A stretch of 64,000 bases of DNA from Erythrobacter longus (lineage in GTDB: Bacteria > Pseudomonadota > Alphaproteobacteria > Sphingomonadales > Sphingomonadaceae). This document shows, piece by piece, positions 1 to 7,576 of this stretch. The DNA lies in NCBI RefSeq assembly GCF_000715015.1, contig NZ_JMIW01000007.1, positions 186,001 to 250,000 on the forward strand, given 5' to 3'. The position numbers and the translations under genes were made by a program. Every line of letters starts with the position of its first letter. Positions within the stretch are counted from its first letter, which is position 1. The notes below the pieces were generated by a model. It saw only the letters and a list, made by a program, of their open reading frames with translations, did no database searches and was not told the DNA's origin.

Positions 1-823
1 AGAACACGCTGCCGTGGGCCGCTTCCTGAAGGTGGAAAAGATCCATCTCGCGGCCAAGCTTGCGGTGATCGCGCAGCTGCGCTTCCTCAAGCCGGTGGAG
101 GTGTGCTTTCAGCTGTTTCTTGTTGAGCCAGCCGGTGCCGTAGATGCGCGTCAATTGCGCATTCTTCTGGTCGCCGCGCCAGTAAGCGCCAGCGGTGCGC
201 ATCAGCTTGAAGGCTTGCGGATCAAGCTTGCCGGTCGATGCCAAGTGCGGACCCCGGCACATGTCGAGCCAGTCATCGCCCGACCAATAGACCGTCAATT
301 CCTCGTTCTCCGGCAGTTCCTTGGCCCATTCAGCCTTGAACGCCTCACCCTCGGCTTCCCATTTCTCAATGAGCTGCTGGCGGCTCCACACCTCGCGGCG
401 AAGCGGTTTGTCCGCCTGGATAAGCTCGCGCATCTTCTCCTCGATGGCGGGCAAGTCTTCGAGCCCAAACGGCTCACGCGAAGAGGGCGCCATCACATCG
501 TAATAGAACCCATCATCGGTCGCCGGACCAAAGGTGATCTGCGTACCCGGCCACAAAGCCTGCACCGCCTCTGCCAGAAGGTGGGCATAGTCATGGCGCA
601 CCAATTCCAGCGCGTCTTCTTCATCCTTGGCCGTAATCAGCGCAAGCTCAGCGTCGCCATCAAACGGGCGATTGATGTCGCGCACTTCGCCATTCACGCG
701 CGCGGCCAAAGCGGCTTTGGCAAGGCCAGGGCCAATCGCGGCGGCGACATCGTAAGGCGTTGAACCCGGCTCCACCTCGCGTAACGAGCCATCGGGAAGG
801 CTGATTTTGAGCAGTTCGGTCAT
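1..823 (-). CDS. thrS: Threonyl-tRNA synthetase, N-terminal part (runs off the left edge)
   Basis: Only the first 274 residues lie in the window. They begin MTELLKISLPDG at 823. The N-terminal TGS domain (about residues 1-62) is followed by the ThrRS editing domain, recognised by HDYAH (HxxxH, residues 77-81) and by CRGPH near residue 188, which form the site that hydrolyses Ser-tRNA(Thr). The catalytic class II core is outside the window. The enzyme charges tRNA(Thr) with threonine in the cytoplasm. A threonine-rich leader peptide lies 130 bases upstream on the same strand, which suggests regulation by threonyl-tRNA supply. Family assignment is secure. Confidence 0.97.
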   Translation of the reverse strand, partial: MTELLKISLPDGSLREVEPGSTPYDVAAAIGPGLAKAALAARVNGEVRDINRPFDGDAELALITAKDEEDALELVRHDYAHLLAEAVQALWPGTQITFGPATDDGFYYDVMAPSSREPFGLEDLPAIEEKMRELIQADKPLRREVWSRQQLIEKWEAEGEAFKAEWAKELPENEELTVYWSGDDWLDMCRGPHLASTGKLDPQAFKLMRTAGAYWRGDQKNAQLTRIYGTGWLNKKQLKAHLHRLEEAQLRDHRKLGREMDLFHLQEAAHGSVF

Positions 824-953
824 TGTCTATTCCGTATCGTTTGGCGCGCTTTAGGACATCAAGTCACGCACGCAAAGAGCGGTGTTTGGGTTCTAACCGA
901 TTTCAGGGAGGACACCTGCGCCACCTCGAAACCGGGCGACGCGGCGTGCTGGA

Positions 954-1022
954 TCAAACTGGCAGCAGCCGCCCCCGGAAATCCGTGGGTGTTGTGGTAG
1001 TGATGGTCAGCATCTTTGCCAT
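954..1022 (-). CDS. Candidate threonine-rich leader peptide upstream of thrS (22 aa)
   Basis: A 22-codon frame reads MAKMLTITTTTPTDFRGRLLPV. Six of the eight residues from 6 to 13 are threonine (T-I-T-T-T-T-P-T), as in thr-operon attenuator peptides. It ends 130 bases before thrS on the same strand. A good sigma-70-type promoter (-10 at 1030-1035) places the transcript start within about one base of the ATG, so translation would be leaderless. After the stop, a GC-rich stem can form from GCGTCGCC and GGTGGCGC in the minus-strand transcript. I do not see a classic U-tract terminator. Inference: ribosome stalling at Thr codons controls thrS. Confidence 0.55.
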   Translation of the reverse strand: MAKMLTITTTTPTDFRGRLLPV

Positions 1023-1029
1023 GAGCGGG

Positions 1030-1058
1030 TATATAGGGATGAAATCTCGCCCTGTCAT
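1030..1058 (-). promoter_or_regulatory. Sigma-70-type promoter for the thr leader / thrS
   Basis: On the minus strand ATGACA (-35, at 1058-1053), a 17-base spacer and TATATA (-10, at 1035-1030) lie 7 bases before the leader-peptide ATG at 1022. Spacing is ideal and the predicted start coincides with the ATG. Three direct copies of ATGATGAC occur immediately upstream (about 1053-1081) and could be a regulator site. Confidence 0.5.
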
Positions 1059-1391
1059 CATACGTCATCATGCGTCATCATGCGCCGTAATGCGGAAAAA
1101 AACGGGGCCGATGGCACACCGAAGCCTGCCCTTTGAAAATCTCCCATTTTCCAACAAATTCAATCGAAACAGAAGGTCATGCGCAAAATGCGCAATTGAT
1201 GTGTCAACTTTCAAATCAGCCACCATTCAAACCCTTTGCAAACAGGGGATAAGGCACCGGGACGCCAAAGCGCGTACCCTATGCCGAGGCCCCCATGTAG
1301 GAAAGCAGCTTGGTCATTTTGGAAAGCAGGCTTGACATTCATCCGAATCAATGACAAGTATGCTTTCCATAGTTGAAAGGACACTTGACCA

Positions 1392-1568
1392 ATGACGACA
1401 ACTCACAAATCTCTCATCTGGGCCGCAATCATCATCGCGACCGCGTTCTACACCAATTATCTTGACCTTAGCTCGGCCGCGAGTTTCGGGATCACCATGG
1501 GTTTGGTTGGTGCAGCCTACGGCTCGATCCAGGGTAAGAGCGGACGCTGTTCGAAGGTTTGTGGCTGA
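1392..1568 (+). CDS. Small membrane protein of 58 aa, first gene of an XRE-regulator operon
   Basis: The frame begins MTTTHKSLIWAA at 1392. It has a hydrophobic stretch near residues 8-20 and a second glycine-rich one near 33-44, then a basic, Cys-containing tail (GKSGRCSKVCG). Its TGA overlaps the ATG of the next gene by one base (TGATG), which indicates translational coupling. An AGG-containing stretch lies about 13 bases upstream of the ATG. No family was recognised. Together with the following multi-pass protein and HTH regulator it matches the common arrangement of a small XRE repressor cotranscribed with membrane proteins. Confidence 0.6.
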   Translation: MTTTHKSLIWAAIIIATAFYTNYLDLSSAASFGITMGLVGAAYGSIQGKSGRCSKVCG

Positions 1569-2209
1569 TGAACGCGGACACCGCAAAACCGGGCAAAGCC
1601 GCTGGCTTTCTTGGCCGCGGCCCGCTGTTCTGGATCGGCATGACCTTTGGCACGAGCGGCGCGGTTGTCGGGCTCGTCTTGTCAGGAGCCATCGAAGGCA
1701 AGGCAACCGCTTTCACGCTTATGATTGTGCCGCTTGCTTGTATGGCAGCCGCTTTCATGTCGATGCTGAACAAAAACGAAGCAGGGACGGGCGATTGCGT
1801 CACCAAAGGTCAGGCACAGCGCAATTATATCAAGCGAGTGGCGGTGTTGACCTCGCTTTATCTTGCGTCTTTTGCAGCGCTCACCTTCCTCGATAGGCTT
1901 GGCGATTTACCCTATGCGGTGCGTCTTGGGGTGGGCGTGTTGCCCGGCCTTGCCGTCGCTGGGTTCTTTTGGGCAATCGGGCGGCTTATCCTTGAGGAAA
2001 CCGATGAGTTTATGCGGATGCTGACCATTCGCCAGACGCTCGTCGCCTCAGCTCTTGCCATGAGCGCGGCCTCTGTCTGGGGCATGCTCGAAAGCGCAGA
2101 CCTCGTCCCGCATATCGACGCCTATTGGTATGCAATCATCTGGTTTGCAGGCCTTGCCCTTGGCTCGGTGGTCAACCGCATCACCTATGGCACGTGGGGC
2201 CATGTATGA
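1568..2209 (+). CDS. Multi-pass membrane protein of unknown function
   Basis: The protein has 213 residues starting MNADTAKPGKAAG. I count about five to six hydrophobic segments: near residues 17-37, 45-62, 90-105, 115-135, 155-172 and 180-200. The start at 1568 was chosen because its ATG overlaps the previous stop (TGATG); an upstream start at 1559 would only add three residues inside the preceding gene. The stop codon lies in the first unit of a 17-bp tandem repeat that separates this gene from the XRE regulator. No catalytic motif was seen. Confidence 0.8.
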   Translation: MNADTAKPGKAAGFLGRGPLFWIGMTFGTSGAVVGLVLSGAIEGKATAFTLMIVPLACMAAAFMSMLNKNEAGTGDCVTKGQAQRNYIKRVAVLTSLYLASFAALTFLDRLGDLPYAVRLGVGVLPGLAVAGFFWAIGRLILEETDEFMRMLTIRQTLVASALAMSAASVWGMLESADLVPHIDAYWYAIIWFAGLALGSVVNRITYGTWGHV

Positions 2210-2284
2210 TTGGGGGCCATGTATGGTTGGGGGCCATGTATGATTGGGGGCCATGTATGATTGGGGGCGATGTATGATCGGGGA
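2200..2284 (+). repeat. Five tandem copies of a 17-bp unit between membrane gene and XRE gene
   Basis: The unit CCATGTATGATTGGGGG is repeated at 2200, 2217, 2234, 2251 and 2268. Copies 1, 3 and 4 are identical, copy 2 has one change and copy 5 is degenerate. The upstream gene stops inside copy 1 and the XRE gene starts 7 bases after copy 5. As 17 is not a multiple of three, each unit puts its ATG in a new frame. It could be an operator array for the downstream repressor, a decoy start region or simple slippage. Confidence 0.9.
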
Positions 2285-2290
2285 CGAGAC

Positions 2291-2482
2291 ATGAAAAATC
2301 GCCTCAAAGTGCTGCGCGCAGAACGCGATTGGTCGCAAGCAGACCTGGCCGACCGCCTCGGCGTATCGCGCCAAAGCGTCAATGCCATCGAGAAAGGCCG
2401 CTATGACCCTTCGCTCCCCCTCGCCTTTTCCATCGCGGAAATTTTCGAGCTGGCGATTGAACAGATTTTCAGCCGGGATTGA
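2291..2482 (+). CDS. XRE-family helix-turn-helix transcriptional regulator (63 aa)
   Basis: The start is MKNRLKVLRAERDWSQ. A compact Cro/CI-type HTH covers residues 5-58, with the pattern WSQADLADRLGVSRQSVNAIEKGRYDP, where the recognition helix carries SRQSVNAIE. The protein has no extra domain, typical of the short YozG-like repressors. The start at 2291 is used because upstream frames run into the 17-bp repeat array. It is last in the operon with two membrane proteins and probably autoregulates it. Confidence 0.9.
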   Translation: MKNRLKVLRAERDWSQADLADRLGVSRQSVNAIEKGRYDPSLPLAFSIAEIFELAIEQIFSRD

Positions 2483-2517
2483 AAACGAGGCGGACCCGAA
2501 AGCCCGCCCCGAGTTAT

Positions 2518-2748
2518 CTATTTGCCACCCGCCATATGGTCTAGGTTGTTTCGTGATTGCCTGTCAGGGTTCGTTCTCAAGTGAGTTTTTGCCCCTTTTC
2601 GTTCGACAACGTGCACCCCCTGAATATCGCCGCGGCGGGCCATTGGTATTGCGCGGCCAACCGAGGTAAAGTTGGTGTTTCCATCGAACCGGACATGGGT
2701 GATGTCACCGTCGAGATCTGCCTTTGCATCAACAATTCTTCGCTTCAT
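2518..2748 (-). CDS. DUF3892 family small protein (76 aa)
   Basis: The protein reads MKRRIVDAKADLDGDITHVRF near its start and contains AIPMARRGDIQGVHVV and LRTNPD followed by NNLDHM. These blocks match my memory of DUF3892: an ITHVKL-type strand, an AI..A..G.I.GVHV helix-strand, then LR(T/S)NPD and NLD near the end. Function is unknown for the family. It is transcribed alone, opposite to the XRE gene, with which it is convergent. The strong match of spaced motifs over the full length is the reason to accept so short a gene. Confidence 0.75.
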   Translation of the reverse strand: MKRRIVDAKADLDGDITHVRFDGNTNFTSVGRAIPMARRGDIQGVHVVERKGAKTHLRTNPDRQSRNNLDHMAGGK

Positions 2749-2848
2749 ATTTTTTGCCTTAAATCTGTCGCGCAGGATTGATTTGTTAAATCTAGGCCCT
2801 CATTACGGGTTTGCAGTCGGGACCGTCCTGCGCGTCGGTTTCGTTTTT

Positions 2849-2885
2849 GAGCCGAGGTCTGAATCACCTCGGCTCAATCTTTTTG
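2849..2885 (+). terminator. Rho-independent terminator on the plus strand
   Basis: A perfect 10-bp stem GAGCCGAGGT / ACCTCGGCTC with a 7-base loop is followed by AATCTTTTTG. The U-tract is on the plus strand only. The nearest plus-strand gene ends 367 bases upstream, so the transcript it ends is not obvious. Confidence 0.7.
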
Positions 2886-3034
2886 TACTGGATCAAAGCG
2901 CGGAATCGAAGGCGAGGCCGTATGATTCGGCGGGGATAAACCTTGCGAAATCTGAGTAATAGACTGACACACAGCCCGATACTTAACCCATCAGCTTTGA
3001 AAGGCTCTCGCAGGCGACCTGCTAGGGTCAGGAC

Positions 3035-4684
3035 CTAGGTCGCAAAATCGGGACGAGGCTTGGCAATCGCCGTCCTCGTCTCGGCGATTTCGGTTGATCT
3101 GGTTTTGATGCCTTTGACAAACCGCCATTCGCTAGTCGCGGCATCAGGTGTAAGCTCCACCACCATATATCCGCGCTGCGATGTGTCGGCCCATTGAAGC
3201 TCCTCATTGGTCTGGACCAAAAGACCGGCTAGCGCCTTGGGGGGAAAGCCTGAAAGATAGCCTTCAAACCCCGGTGAGCTGACCGAACTTGTGGCGAATT
3301 CGACGCCGACGGGCTCGCCCTTATGCTTGAGGGCAAATTCCCACGCATTGTGGGTGTCACCTGCCAGCACGACGAGGTTGGCATTCGCCTCTAGCGCACC
3401 GTCAAACACGCGGTCGCGCGCGGCGGGATAGCCGTCCCATGCGTCCATATTGAGCGGCAAGCCCACTTCGGCGGCAAGACTTGCGGCGGTCAAGCGCGCG
3501 CGGGCAAATTCGGGGACATTGTCGCCCAAAAGGCCCGCAATGCCTTGGGGCGCGGAGAGTTTGCCGATCAAAACCTGCTGGATAAGCACCTGCCATGTGG
3601 CACCGCGCGCCTTTGAAGACGCGAACCCATCGATCAGCCATTCCTCTTGAGGCGCGCCCAAAAGCTGGCGATCAGGATTTGACCATGCGCCCTCGCGAAG
3701 CGCGCGGTAAATCTCGCGTATCTCATCGGGCCCTTGCGAATCCCGGATCATGCCGACGAGGTCAAACTGTTCCTCGCGCCCTTCCAGCCGTGTGTCGATG
3801 CGGAAAAGCGTTGCCAGATCGCCCACGTCATAGGCGGCGTAGGGTTCATCGGATACCGGCATCCATTCCCGATAGACCTGTTTGGCGATGGCCTTGCGGA
3901 CCTCCCAATCGCCTTCTGTCTCAGGCTGGTGATTTTGCGCACCGTCTTTCCATGAATCGTTCGTGCTTTCATGGTCATCCCACACCGCGATCATAGGCAA
4001 AACTTGATGCAGACGCTGCAAATCCGGGTCTGCGCGGTAGGACGCATAGCGCAAGCGGTAATCAGCAAGCGCGACAATTTCTCCGCCCGGAGCAACGCGG
4101 CGATCAGGGTGGCGTTGGTTTTCGGACGGATAAGTGTCCCCGCCATATTCGTAAATATAGTCGCCAAGATGCACCGCGAGGTCCACGTCATTGGCCTCGG
4201 CTGCGTGCGCGTAGGCGTTGAAATAGCCAAACCCGAAGTTGGCGCATGAAAACACCGCCATGCGGAAATTCGCAGTAGGGCCTTCAGGCAAAGTGCGCGT
4301 GCGACCAATGGGTGACACGGTGCCTTCGGGCGACATAAAGCGGTAGAAATACCATGTGTCGGCAGACAGGCCTTTAGCGATCACCTTGGTACAGAAATCG
4401 CGGGTCGCAGAAGCCACAACTTCGCCCTCGCTCACGATGTCGGCAAAGTCTTCACGCGGCGACACTTGCCATGTCAAAGTGGTCTCTTCGCCTGCGACAT
4501 AGCGCGTCCACAAAAGCACGCTTGCACTTTGCGGCTCACCGCTGGCGACGCTATGGGTGAAGCCCTTGCCGTGGGTGGTCGCAACGGATGGGGTTGCGGC
4601 AATGGCGGCGGAGGCTCCCGCAAGAGCAAAAACCCCGCGCCGAGTGACGGACGGTGTGCCGATAGATTTTGATGTCTTTGTCAT
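3035..4684 (-). CDS. phoD: PhoD-like alkaline phosphatase / phosphodiesterase, Tat-exported
   Basis: The protein has 549 residues starting MTKTSKSIGTPSVTRRGVFALAG. The TRRGVF motif and the Ala-rich hydrophobic stretch form a twin-arginine signal peptide, so it should be exported folded. PhoD family marks are an N-terminal fibronectin-like domain (TLTWQVSP region), then the metal-binding core: FSCANF, HLGDYIYEYGG, VWDDHESTNDSW, and later LAGDTHNAWEF. The enzyme releases phosphate from phosphoesters in the periplasm. The start at 4684 has AGGAGA upstream; a longer frame to 4777 would disrupt the Tat signal and overlap the divergent hydrolase gene. Confidence 0.9.
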   Translation of the reverse strand: MTKTSKSIGTPSVTRRGVFALAGASAAIAATPSVATTHGKGFTHSVASGEPQSASVLLWTRYVAGEETTLTWQVSPREDFADIVSEGEVVASATRDFCTKVIAKGLSADTWYFYRFMSPEGTVSPIGRTRTLPEGPTANFRMAVFSCANFGFGYFNAYAHAAEANDVDLAVHLGDYIYEYGGDTYPSENQRHPDRRVAPGGEIVALADYRLRYASYRADPDLQRLHQVLPMIAVWDDHESTNDSWKDGAQNHQPETEGDWEVRKAIAKQVYREWMPVSDEPYAAYDVGDLATLFRIDTRLEGREEQFDLVGMIRDSQGPDEIREIYRALREGAWSNPDRQLLGAPQEEWLIDGFASSKARGATWQVLIQQVLIGKLSAPQGIAGLLGDNVPEFARARLTAASLAAEVGLPLNMDAWDGYPAARDRVFDGALEANANLVVLAGDTHNAWEFALKHKGEPVGVEFATSSVSSPGFEGYLSGFPPKALAGLLVQTNEELQWADTSQRGYMVVELTPDAATSEWRFVKGIKTRSTEIAETRTAIAKPRPDFAT

Positions 4685-4764
4685 ATTGCCTCTCCTAGCC
4701 GCTCTCCCGGTCAGCTTGATGACAACACTTGCACTAAATACGCTCTTGTGGGCAAGAAAAGCCG

Positions 4765-5508
4765 ATGACCGACACACGTTTTCACGAAATGCCCGATGGC
4801 AGGCGCGTTGCGTTCAAGCACACCGCTGGGAGTTCATCATCTTTGGGCCCAACGCTCGTATTCCTGCCCGGCTATATGTCCGATATGGCAGGCGGCAAGG
4901 CGACCGCTATTTTTGAAGATGCCAAGGCAAAAGGGCGCGCATGCCTGCTGCTGGATTACACCGGTTGCGGGGAAAGCTCGGGCGACTTTGCCGATGGCAC
5001 TTTGTCACGCTGGCGCGACGAGGTGCTGGCTCTGATTGACGCCTATGTCGAAGGCCCAGTGCTGGTCGTGGGCTCTTCGATGGGCGGGTGGTTGATGCTT
5101 TTGTTAGGAGCCGCTTTGGGAAAGCGGCTCGCCGGGATTATCGGCATCGCCTCGGCGCCCGATTTCACCGTCTGGGGCTTTAGCGAAGCCAAGCGGGAAA
5201 AACTGCTACGGCGCGAGATTGTGCTCGAAGAAAACCCTTACGGCCCAGAGCCCACCCCCACGCACCCGGGCTTTTATGCCGATGCGCAGGAGCAATTGCA
5301 GCTGCTGAGTGAAATCCCGATTGATGCGCCCGTTCGCCTGATCCACGGCCAACGCGATGACGATGTACCTTGGGCGATCAGTATCAAGCTTGCCGCAGCG
5401 CTTCGTTCGGATGACGTACAGGTGACATTGATAAAGGATGGCGACCACCGCCTTTCGCGCGAGGCCGATATCGCGCAGCTTTTGGCGTTGGTGGACAGCT
5501 TTTACTAA
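4765..5508 (+). CDS. Alpha/beta-hydrolase (ABHD10-like serine esterase)
   Basis: The protein has 247 residues with the oxyanion strand LVFLPGYMSDM, the DYTGCGESSG turn and the nucleophile elbow GSSMGG near residue 109. Later come the Asp loop IHGQRDDDVP and the His loop DGDHRLS, giving a Ser-Asp-His triad. No signal peptide is visible, so it is cytoplasmic. It resembles the ABHD10 / acyl-protein thioesterase-like hydrolases, but the substrate cannot be told. It is divergent from phoD and is followed 14 bases later by a TPR gene, probably in the same transcript. Confidence 0.85.
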   Translation: MTDTRFHEMPDGRRVAFKHTAGSSSSLGPTLVFLPGYMSDMAGGKATAIFEDAKAKGRACLLLDYTGCGESSGDFADGTLSRWRDEVLALIDAYVEGPVLVVGSSMGGWLMLLLGAALGKRLAGIIGIASAPDFTVWGFSEAKREKLLRREIVLEENPYGPEPTPTHPGFYADAQEQLQLLSEIPIDAPVRLIHGQRDDDVPWAISIKLAAALRSDDVQVTLIKDGDHRLSREADIAQLLALVDSFY

Positions 5509-5522
5509 CGGAATCTCCGAAA

Positions 5523-6368
5523 TTGACCCTCATCACATCCCTTCTGGTTCTTGCCCTTCAGGTTGGCCCTAATCCATCGGTGATCAGCCCGCTTGGCACG
5601 CCCGACGAGCTGCGCAATCGCCCTGAGCGTGCGCCGCAGGAAAAAAGCATTGAGCAAGACCCTGCCGCTCTTTGGCTCGCAGAGTGCCTTGGGATGTTGC
5701 CAGATCAGGCAGCGCGCGCGCACTCCCTTGCACAGCTGCGCCGCAATGATAGCGCGGGGCGCGACCGAATCCTTGCAAACCATTGCCTTGGGCTAGCCGC
5801 GACCGAGCTTGGCCTTTGGGACGATGCAATTGGTGCCTTTATCGCCGCGCGCGATGATACGCCCGGCGACGAAATGCGAGCAAAGGCGCGCTTTGGCGCC
5901 ATGGCTGGCAATGCGGCTTTGGCAGCGCAGGATCTGGAGCGTTCGGCCACGCTTTTGAAAACGGCGCGCAGCGATGCACAGGCCGCCGCTTCTGCCCCCA
6001 TGCAAGCGATCATCGCGTCGGATTTGGCCCGCGTTCTGGTTGCGACAGGCCAGCTGGAAGACGCGCTTGCCGAGCTTGATTTGTCGACACAGCTTATCCC
6101 TGATGAAGCAGGCACCTGGCTGTTAAAAGCCACACTTTTGCGCCGGTTGGAGCGTTTGGACGAGGCGCAAACCGCGATTGAGGAGGCCAGCACGCTTGCC
6201 CCGGCAGACCCGGCGATCGGTCTTGAGGCAGGCGTAATCGCAGTGCTTTCCGGGCGCGAGGACGCGGCCCGGACAAGCTGGCAATCGGTGATCGATTTGG
6301 CGCCGTCGAGCCCTGAGGCCTTGACCGCGCAAGGCTATCTTGCGCAAATTGAACCAGCAGCAAGTTAG
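5523..6368 (+). CDS. Exported TPR-repeat protein
   Basis: The protein has 281 residues from a TTG start (LTLITSLLVLALQVG), whose hydrophobic N-terminus looks like a signal peptide. From about residue 75 on there are helical pairs typical of tetratricopeptide repeats, for example LGLWDDAIGAF, GQLEDALAEL and ERLDEAQTAIEEA. No catalytic motif was seen, so the role is probably scaffolding in the periplasm. No good ATG lies upstream; a weak GGA precedes the TTG. It lies between a hydrolase and an LLM oxidoreductase, with short gaps on both sides. Confidence 0.75.
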   Translation: MTLITSLLVLALQVGPNPSVISPLGTPDELRNRPERAPQEKSIEQDPAALWLAECLGMLPDQAARAHSLAQLRRNDSAGRDRILANHCLGLAATELGLWDDAIGAFIAARDDTPGDEMRAKARFGAMAGNAALAAQDLERSATLLKTARSDAQAAASAPMQAIIASDLARVLVATGQLEDALAELDLSTQLIPDEAGTWLLKATLLRRLERLDEAQTAIEEASTLAPADPAIGLEAGVIAVLSGREDAARTSWQSVIDLAPSSPEALTAQGYLAQIEPAAS

Positions 6369-6387
6369 CCGCTGGAAGGGATCATCC

Positions 6388-7380
6388 ATGACGCAGTTTT
6401 CCGTTCTCGACCTTGTACCGGTTCGCGAAGGCGGGACCGTGTCCGAAGCCTTCGCCAGTGCAAGCGAACTCGCAAGCCATGCCGAGAAACTGGGCTGCAA
6501 GCGTTTCTGGGTCGCGGAACACCACACGATGGACGGGATCGCTGGCGGAGCAACCTCCGTCGTGCTCGCCCATATCGGCAATGCGACACACACCATTCGC
6601 ATTGGGTCGGGCGGCATTATGCTGCCCAATCACACCCCGTTTCAGATCGCGGAACAATTCGGCACTCTGGACGCGCTTTTTCCCGGCCGCATCGACCTTG
6701 GGCTGGGCAGAGCGCCAGGTGCAGGGCCAGAATTGCAACGCGCGCTTCGCAAGGACCTTCACAAGGCGTCTGAATATTTTCCGCAAGATGTGCTCGAACT
6801 GCGCGCGCTTTTGACCGGCGATGTTGAGCTACCCATCACCGCCACGCCCGGCCTTGGATCAAATGTCGAGTTTTGGATGCTGGGATCAAGCCTGTTTGGC
6901 GCGCAGCTGGCCGCGAAACTTGGCATGCCTTATGCCTTTGCCGCGCACTTTGCCCCCGATCATCTCGACAGCGCATTGGAAGTTTACAGGCGCGATTTTC
7001 AGCCATCCGAAGCGCTTGAAAAACCCCATGTGATGGTCGCGATGAATGTCTTTGCCGCTGACACCGAGGAAGAGGCCCGCCTGATCGCGTCGAGCCAGCA
7101 ACAAAGCTTTGTCGCGCTTCGCTCGGGCACGCCGGGCAAGCTGCCACCGCCGATTGCGGACTATACATCGACGCTTCCCGCGCCTGCCCGCGCCATGCTC
7201 GATCACTTGAGCCAGGCCGCCGCTATGGGCACGCGCGCAAAGGTGCGCGCAGACATCGAAGCCTTCGTCGAACGCACGCGCGCAGATGAAATCATCCTGT
7301 GCGGCGCGACCTATGATCCGTCCGCGCGCCTGCGCTCGCTCGAGCTGACCGTTGAAGCGTGCCAAAGCGTTGCAGCCTAA
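6388..7380 (+). CDS. LLM-class flavin-dependent oxidoreductase (luciferase-like)
   Basis: The protein has 330 residues and starts MTQFSVLDLVPVREGG, with GAAGGG upstream. It has the bacterial-luciferase-like TIM-barrel signature: RFWVAEHHTMDGIAGG, IRIGSGGIMLPNHTP, EQFGTLDALFPGRIDLGLGRAPG. This subgroup (MsnO8-like) uses FMN or F420-type flavin to oxidise or reduce small substrates, and the substrate is unknown here. It begins 19 bases after the TPR gene and ends the run of plus-strand genes before NAD-GDH. Confidence 0.9.
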   Translation: MTQFSVLDLVPVREGGTVSEAFASASELASHAEKLGCKRFWVAEHHTMDGIAGGATSVVLAHIGNATHTIRIGSGGIMLPNHTPFQIAEQFGTLDALFPGRIDLGLGRAPGAGPELQRALRKDLHKASEYFPQDVLELRALLTGDVELPITATPGLGSNVEFWMLGSSLFGAQLAAKLGMPYAFAAHFAPDHLDSALEVYRRDFQPSEALEKPHVMVAMNVFAADTEEEARLIASSQQQSFVALRSGTPGKLPPPIADYTSTLPAPARAMLDHLSQAAAMGTRAKVRADIEAFVERTRADEIILCGATYDPSARLRSLELTVEACQSVAA

Positions 7381-7576
7381 GGGCTAATCGGGCTTGCACG
7401 CGCACCCCAAGGGGCTGTATTGGGCGGCACGATAAGAATGTCCCGTTATAATAAAATTACAGGTCTAATGGAACTGCAGGCCATGTCATGGCTGTGCCGC
7501 CGGGTTTCAAAGGCGATGTTTCAGAGGCAATGTTTCAGTGGCGACGGCCTTTAGGCCAGGAGAGGAGCCCTAGGCG

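Noticed and set aside
823..1335. Plus-strand frame of 170 codons between thrS and the small membrane gene
   Set aside because: No family pattern, no ribosome site, and it crosses the thr leader promoter on the other strand.
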